Shown: positions 57,901 through 64,000 of the stretch, one piece after another | Layout of the letters: each line of letters opens with the position of its first letter | Position numbering within the stretch: the stretch's first letter is position 1 | Assembly (NCBI RefSeq): GCF_905220565.1 | Contig: NC_059398.1 | Span: forward strand, 6,595,177-6,659,176 | DNA from: Melitaea cinxia | Taxonomy: Eukaryota > Arthropoda > Insecta > Lepidoptera > Nymphalidae | Direction of reading: 5' to 3' | DNA length: 64,000 nucleotides | The notes under the pieces: generated by a model | Seen by the model: only the letters and a program-made list of their open reading frames with translations | Told to the model about the DNA's origin: nothing | The model's database searches: none | Made by a program: the position numbers and the translations under genes

Positions 57901-60240
57901 AAAGCCTATGGATTGCTAAACCATAGCCGTCTCAAGCGCTTTGCCGACCCTCCTTCTGTTGTCAACACAACGTATCCTCAGGTACCTGAAATCAGTATTA
58001 CTTGGGTGTTATGTTCTGAAAGGTTAAAAACTATTTCACCAGTCGGAATGCTCCTGATTGCAGGAAGATATTCCATATCAGGATGGAATTCCAAAACTTT
58101 ATTCATCGACTAATCAACGTGGCCAACTTGACAGAAAAATTTCTAACCTCTTTAATAAGGCTTTTGCCTAATATTTACAAAATGGTACTACAAATACGTC
58201 ACTAAGTTAATATCAATAGTAATTCGGCTATTTATAAAACGACGCAATGTATTTGTTTCATATAGATCTTAACAAATTTATAGTTTAATATTTGTGTAAC
58301 GATCTCTTGCCAAAACATTCGTCATCTTATTCCCGTTTCTATTATCGGTATTTCTAAAACAAAGTAGATAATATCACGAACTCCGATTTGATCTGGTGGT
58401 TAAGAAATAAATAGTGGACGTCATGGGAAATAAATAAATACGCGCTACCCGTTACTTACAACAACAGTTGCGTAATCACATAATGATTTTATGTGATAAC
58501 TTTCCTTTTTTATAAAATTATTGCTTGCGTATTTCTGCACCTCTATTTCAAGATTCCAGAAAAGTTTAGCATTTAAGTAGTTAACTATACACTCCCTCCA
58601 CCACAACCAATAAACTCTGTATGGAATATTCTAACGTACTCTAGTCATCGTCTATATTTCACAACAAAACCTGTGTGTCAACTGTCAATTCTGTCTATAG
58701 TAAAACTTCTTTACGTTGCAGCAAACTGCTTGGAATAGGCGTTAAATTTAATGGCTAGCGCTTTTATTTAAAGTATCTATTAATAAAGATGTAAAATTCG
58801 TAAATAATAACAAATGGTAGCTCGTCAATTGTTTATTAATAATTTCTTTTTTTTTTTTCATTGTAGATTTATTGTAGATAATCGAATCTTGTCTTCGGAA
58901 AAAACTGAATTGCACATTTACCAAACAAAAGTAGAGAAGAACCATAGTGAATTGTAGTCTAAACCTGTGCTTTTTAATTGAAGAAACGCGTTTTATCGAG
59001 CGGTGTAAATTTTAACAAATTTACCAATTGAAAATAAAGCGATGTCAAAATCTACTCAGTTTATCACCTGAACCAACGGCTCTTTAATTAATATTTACTG
59101 CCGTTCACAGTAGCAGTTATTATAAACAAGGATTTTATGCTCTTTGTTAATAATATAGTACAAAATGAGGTCCGAAGTGATTACACTCTTTCATATGTAA
59201 TAATTATCGATTGTTATTGTTACAGCCTTTGATTTTTCACTGGTATATCATCGAAACATTTTTAACCCTTGACGTAATATTACACGATTGTCGGTGTATC
59301 AATTATAAAAATATTAAACGGTCACTAATTTGTTGTTATAATCCGGTAGTGGTAACACAATTCCTTCCTTCTTTTCTTTAATCATAAAATACTCTCTGGT
59401 TCGAACTGATTGTATGACTGCTATTTTCACAAGAATATGATGAGAAAAATATTTCAAGACATTTGTATCGAGAGGTGTGAATTGGATGTCTGTCGGAATC
59501 GAAAATCTATACAATATACAATAGATGAATCGGTAGCGATTCAGAGAAAGACAATACGAAAGTAAATCGAAATCTTAAAATACGTATCGAGAAATTTTCT
59601 CTTTCAGATGTCTTCTTTGTAATGTTATCTATACAATCTCCTTGTGAAACCATATAAAATATTGCTCTTCAATTATATATAGCCTTTGTTGCTATGACAT
59701 TTTTAATATTCGTATCTAATATTTACTTACTGTTTTTTACACAATACGTGCATTGTAATACACTTAAAATATTTTATTTAGATTTTTAATTATCGAAGTA
59801 TTTATTATTTCGTCCTCTTATTAGTCCTTTTCTTTAAATATAACATTGTATCGCATCGTATAATTTGCGTCCATATAAATCACATTTTTCTTCTTTGCGT
59901 TAATGGCTTGTATTGGATAGATACAGCTGGAAGTACGATTTTAACACGTCTGTCTTCCATCACAGAAATATAACGGATACTGAGGAAATTTACTAAATTC
60001 GCAACTTTTATTGAATCATAAAAGTAAACGTGAATAAACAGATATCAAACAGATGATCTTTCTCAATACATCGTTTGATATCATTTGCTCGACTTTCATT
60101 CAATTAAAACGAACCGCGAAAATCAGACCAATTTTCAAACATACTAAACGTAGGTACTAATAACAATTAAAGGCGATAAAGATGAAGTAATTACACGACT
60201 AGTTCGTAATTGTGTTCCAAAAAGTGTTATTAACATTTGA
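54910..60240. other. Long AT-rich stretch without genes
   Basis: No convincing exon, RNA gene or assignable repeat. Reading frames up to about 80 codons occur by chance. Confidence 0.4.
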
Positions 60241-60243
60241 TAT

Positions 60244-60636
60244 ATGTGCCCGACTAACCTGCATAGCCACTTCGAGCTATCTTATACCCTTGTAGGCGCA
60301 GTCGGGCCAAAACGAGGGCGTCGGATCGATAGTCCCAGACACAGACACAACACGAGCATACAGCCTGGCGGCCGCGCACTGCGAGCCTCTTTTGCGCCTA
60401 TAGGGCCCGTTCGCAAACAAACAATGCGGCTGACTCATCTAGTGAACCGAATAGTGAACGTGAATTCGTGAACACGAGTTCGATGCTATGTGACGTATAA
60501 TGAAAGTGCTTGCTTTAACGACGTTTTAAAGTCTGCTGCAAATTACAGTGCTGTTTATTTATTTTGTCTGTGTCCTTTTATATCTTTCATTTATGGTTTT
60601 TTGTTATAATTTTGTGATATACTCGTTAAGGAATCT
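60244..60636 (+). promoter_or_regulatory. Promoter and 5' UTR of a candidate first exon
   Basis: A GC-rich block (about 60295-60420) stands out in AT-rich DNA. GCGCAGTCGG at about 60297 could serve as an initiator. Several short upstream ORFs precede the candidate start codon, including MRLTHLVNRIVNVNS (60424-60471) and MKVLALTTF (from about 60500), which would be expected to lower translation of the main frame. The transcription start is inferred only from composition. Confidence 0.45.
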
Positions 60637-60694
60637 ATGTGCTTACAAAATAAGTATGAGCTTCCATTCGACTTAAATGCAGGATTTAAACAAG
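60637..60694 (+). CDS. Candidate first coding exon of an unidentified gene
   Basis: ATG at 60637 opens MCLQNKYELPFDLNAGFKQ and ends with one base of the next codon at CAAG|GTATGC (60694/60695), a good donor. The junction is phase 1, as at both ends of the exon at 38256, consistent with alternative 5' exons of one gene joining a common downstream exon outside the window. The peptide has mixed, protein-like composition. The ATG context (ATCT before ATG) is weak and the 5' UTR has several upstream ORFs, so start choice is uncertain. I do not recognise the peptide; TSC22/bunched is a guess from architecture. Confidence 0.45.
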
Positions 60695-60953
60695 GTATGC
60701 TTCTCTAATAATAAAATAGTATTCATTAATAATTAATTACTATTTCGTCACTTAAATAATTATTTAGTTACATTAACATTGCACACCTGATTATTTAACC
60801 ATATGAGATTTTATTAGATTTCTATATTTAATATCACTTTCACGGTCTTCTGTTCTGTGAAAGTAATATCATAATGTTTATCTTTACAAATTTATTTTAG
60901 TATATATTCTCTTTAATTGGTAAAAACACTTCAGTAAATAAACATCATTTCAG

Positions 60954-60989
60954 AACCAGAAATATCAAATACATCAAGCAAAAAACTAG
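60954..60989 (+). CDS. Possible 36-nt microexon
   Basis: 'acatcatttcag' precedes 36 bases that read, in phase 1 after the exon at 60694, (G)AA-PEISNTSSKKL-G(xx), followed by CTAG|GTACTA. Length divides by three and both ends are phase 1, so it is a symmetric cassette. The intron would be 259 bp. The donor is weaker than usual and chance occurrence is possible. Confidence 0.3.
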   Translation, partial: NQKYQIHQAKN

Positions 60990-63900
60990 GTACTAGTAGC
61001 AATTACGAGTACCGTCAAATTATATTTCACCTTACATGTTTTTATCCATAATTTTTGTACTTTATATTGTTCATATTTCAAATAAAATAGCTTTTGGAAA
61101 CATTTTAGCAGTGAAAATTCTAAAATATTCAAGAAATAGTGTCAGATCTTCTTTGTTCTTTCAATATTCATTGCTTTATGACATTATTTGCGTAGATAAC
61201 CAATAAAATATGATATATTGTTATTACTTCCTTACTAACATTAAAGTTGGACGTTTTAGAATAATAAAACTTAAAATTATCTGAATTCACGATGTATATT
61301 AAGTATCTAAAGTCGAAACTGAGTGAATTAAGTCTATTGCTTAAAGACAAGCAATAACTGTTTTTATTATACTATTTAAGGGAATGACTGACAAATAAAT
61401 GAACAAACTGATTACACAGAATAAAAAGTATCTGCTTTGACCTTTTCGCATAATTACGAATTAGCTTGATAGGCCTTAATTCAACCAAAACTGCCTCGAA
61501 ACACGTGAAACTGTCATCAAGACATAAAAATATCTTTCGCAAGAAATAAATGGTGATAAAATTCATAATTTATTGAATACATTATCCATAAGAAGTTATA
61601 TATACATTTGTCTAATCAATAAAAACATTTTTATAAACTTATTTCGACATATTTGTAATTTAATATTTAACGTAGGTAATCGTATAAAGTAAGAAGGGAT
61701 AAATTCTAAACTTTTTATATTTGCTATTATTATAGTATATTATTATTGTTATAGTTTTCTATTTTATTTAAAATAAAAACATCGTGTCTGTTTACGCAAA
61801 AATATTTTTTACACAAATAACATCGCTCAAATATCCATCACCCTTCACGCTTCAGCCTGTGATATCCCACTACTATGTAGGAGAAGGATCAGAGCTTAAT
61901 CGAAATATCCATAATCCACCCAAACTTAAATACATATCTAAGAGCACAATTATTACTGAGACAACCAAAACATTTACAAAAATAACCAACTTTATCTGTA
62001 AGTAACAACCACTTACGCTAAACACGCTTAGTCCTAAAATATATTAATATAAATATAAAAATACACCGACTGTGTTTCGATGCAGAAAATTACTTCGTGT
62101 CTGGATTATGTTATACTTATAACTAAACTACTTTAATTTAGATAAGGGTAAGTTCTGACGCTGGTGTCGGTGATTGCACATTTGGATGCAAAATTTAACT
62201 TGGATGGCGTCAGAGCGTGGCGCCCAGAAATGCGCTCCATCTTGTTCTGAATACAAACTTCGTGTTTAAAATGTTCTAAAGCAGCGAATACGACGAAATA
62301 ATACAGAACTTTTTAAAAATCTGTACAAGAACATCTCGGGTTATTTGAAATCTCGATTGTCAACAAAAAAACAAACATAATACGGAAATCTAGATTCATT
62401 ACAAATCAACTATGTCCTTACTTATCTAAATGTCAATGTTTAATGCGGTGCTTTTGTAAGTTACAGCGAATTTGTAGCCTAAGTCATAAGTAAGCAAGTA
62501 AGTTGTAATTATTCTAAGTTTCAATAATACATTTGAAGCAAAAACATCTAAAAAAATATTATTTAGGCAGATTGACATAACAAATAGAAAAATTCACATA
62601 TTTTAATACATAAGCACAGATTTGGATGTGTCACAAACTATTGTATAGAAATTGTTTTTTTTTTTGCTGTATAGTGTGTAATAACAAACGTTTTTGAGCC
62701 ACATATGTATTTTTTTATCCTACCTTTTTACTATTCTGATACAAAACGTATCCATAGTTAGTATTTCATAATTAGGTATATTTTATTTAACTTTTATAAT
62801 GATTGATCGATAATTTTTACAACAAATACCCTTTCAATCGAAATACTGCTATTGACCACAAATGCTCACAACTACATAAAACTGTTTTGTAATGACAATT
62901 GCATACATGCAAATAGTTGTGTATAAGTACTATATGATTTGTACATCATTACTGTTAATATCCTCTCTATTTATTAACCTATCGACAAGTGCTAGTGTAT
63001 TGCTATCATTAACTACGGTATCTATTGTAGCAATCAAAACCATTTATCACCCAGCCCTTTTTGATCCCTGCATCATGATTCAACTCTCGAATGATAATAC
63101 ATTCCAATAACTTAGGTCTCGTCGGTAATATCTACGCGTAGGATGCGATTTGGTGTATTACTAATTAAATTTATATATATTAAATCTAATACCTTGGGTG
63201 GCGTGGGTGGTTATTTACGACCACCATAAAAAGGTACAAAGGACACCATCAAGATGCGGCCGTGCAATTAACTGCAACTGCAGATTTAGTGAGCGTGACT
63301 AATGTCTTTACTCATCATTTTTACGAGACTCTTAATATGTTCTCGAGATTATGACCACCCATCAGCTACCGAATTAAACGAATGACTTTATTGTTTTTTA
63401 CCAGAATACAGTTCAATTTTGACATTACTCTTGTACCTAACTTTATTCTTTTCATAAAATATTTTAAAATACATTTGTGATTTACGTTTTACCGGTCGTA
63501 ACCAGTAAAATACACAAAGTATCAGACCAACCGACGTATTCCAACAATAATAATAGTTCTCTCAGTTTCAAAACATTTGCAATGTATATTATACGACGTA
63601 TTTCATCGGTAAAACATTCAGCAATTTGTTCAAGAAAATGCAGTTGAATAGGAAAATACTAAAGAACATTTGAATAGTCTTCAATATCATGCACACTCTT
63701 ACGAGTGTATAAATGCTGAAACGTATAGAAAATATAAAACTATTATGCAAACAGTTCAACTTGATCCACACAATTGCAACTCGCCTTTATGTGAGAACTT
63801 CTGTAATGAAACATGAGGTACTTGAGACTTAAAATTACTTGTATGCTGTCTTCTTATTGTAACACTTATACTTAAGTCTTGTCGCTGTAAAATATTATAA

Positions 63901-64000
63901 ACGTTTATCTACTAATATTAAATTAGATTTGTTTGAACTTAAAAAATTAAAACTTTTAGAAAACTACAATATCTAGAAATGGCTAGTAGGCTGTAATTAG
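60990..64000. other. AT-rich stretch to the window edge
   Basis: I looked on the + strand for a further phase-1 exon, in particular a TSC-box-like one, and saw none. Apart from the SINE fragment at 61848 nothing is supported. Confidence 0.4.
61848..61925 (-). mobile_element. 3' fragment of the SINE family at 14374
   Basis: The complement of 'tattacaggctgaagcg' ('cgcttcagcctgtgatatcc') is followed by 'tatgtaggagaaggatcaga' and 'gcttaat', matching the tail and 3' body of the SINE at 14374-14716 read backwards, with a deletion in the tail. Confidence 0.65.

Noticed and set aside
60990..64000. TSC-box exon of a bunched-like gene
   Set aside because: I looked on the + strand for an AIDNKIEQAM-like frame and did not find one, so the gene name stays a hypothesis.

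Overview
The window looks like nuclear DNA from a lepidopteran (butterfly or moth). It is AT-rich and gene-poor, and it is scattered with repeat families that I recognise from lepidopteran genomes: tRNA-headed SINEs, short interspersed repeats sharing the 'ggcctatgtccagcagtgg' tail of RTE-type LINEs, CTAGCTG-headed repeats, and repeats ending in 'aaccgacttc'. No complete protein-coding gene, true tRNA, rRNA or CRISPR array is visible. Species and family names are from recall of repeat structure, not from any search.

The best reading is the 5' part of one or more long-intron genes on the + strand. The strongest gene evidence is a 45-nt internal exon at 38256-38300, with a textbook acceptor and donor and open in phase 1 (YNAAPLFASENASS plus a split codon). 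A second phase-1 piece is a candidate first coding exon at 60637-60694 (MCLQNKYELPFDLNAGFKQ plus one base). It follows a GC-rich promoter-like stretch and is followed 259 bp later by a possible 36-nt phase-1 microexon. GC/CpG-rich islands at about 8.5-9.3 kb, 28.45-28.58 kb and 30.2-30.75 kb look like further alternative promoters with untranslated first exons. A TSC22/bunched-type gene (many promoters, short isoform-specific exons, common zipper exon downstream) fits this layout. The diagnostic TSC box is not in the window, so I leave the gene unnamed.

Mobile DNA makes up much of the rest. 0-1.1 kb: LINE 3' end with a nested repeat. 1.39-1.64 kb: a MITE with 21-bp terminal repeats. 3.1 and 7.4 kb: GACTTC-family repeats. 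10.2-15 kb: a dense repeat cluster with a ~280-bp tandem array and two SINEs. 19.5-24 kb: a composite inverted element, SINE-like repeat, foldback element and MITE. 28.9 kb: SINE with a long (TA)n. 33.3-34.6 kb: three repeats. 35.0-36.1 kb: the most interesting element. 38.5, 40.3, 45.3 and 51.9 kb: RTE-tailed repeats. 49.9-51.1 kb: a dead RTE reverse transcriptase.

The standout is a 1,093-bp element at 35016-36108. It has TGTTG...CAACA ends, a TATA/TATA 4-bp target duplication and terminal inverted repeats of at least 70 bp. Each end carries a ladder of six or seven palindromes of the form GTCAAAAGTACTTTTGAC. Its core is a broken, internally deleted KRBA2/Ginger-type integrase. The remaining stretches (15.1-18.4, 24-28.4, 30.8-33.2, 40.5-45.3, 45.6-49.5, 54.9-60.2 and 61-64 kb) are AT-rich, with nothing I can defend as a gene; they are probably introns or intergenic DNA.
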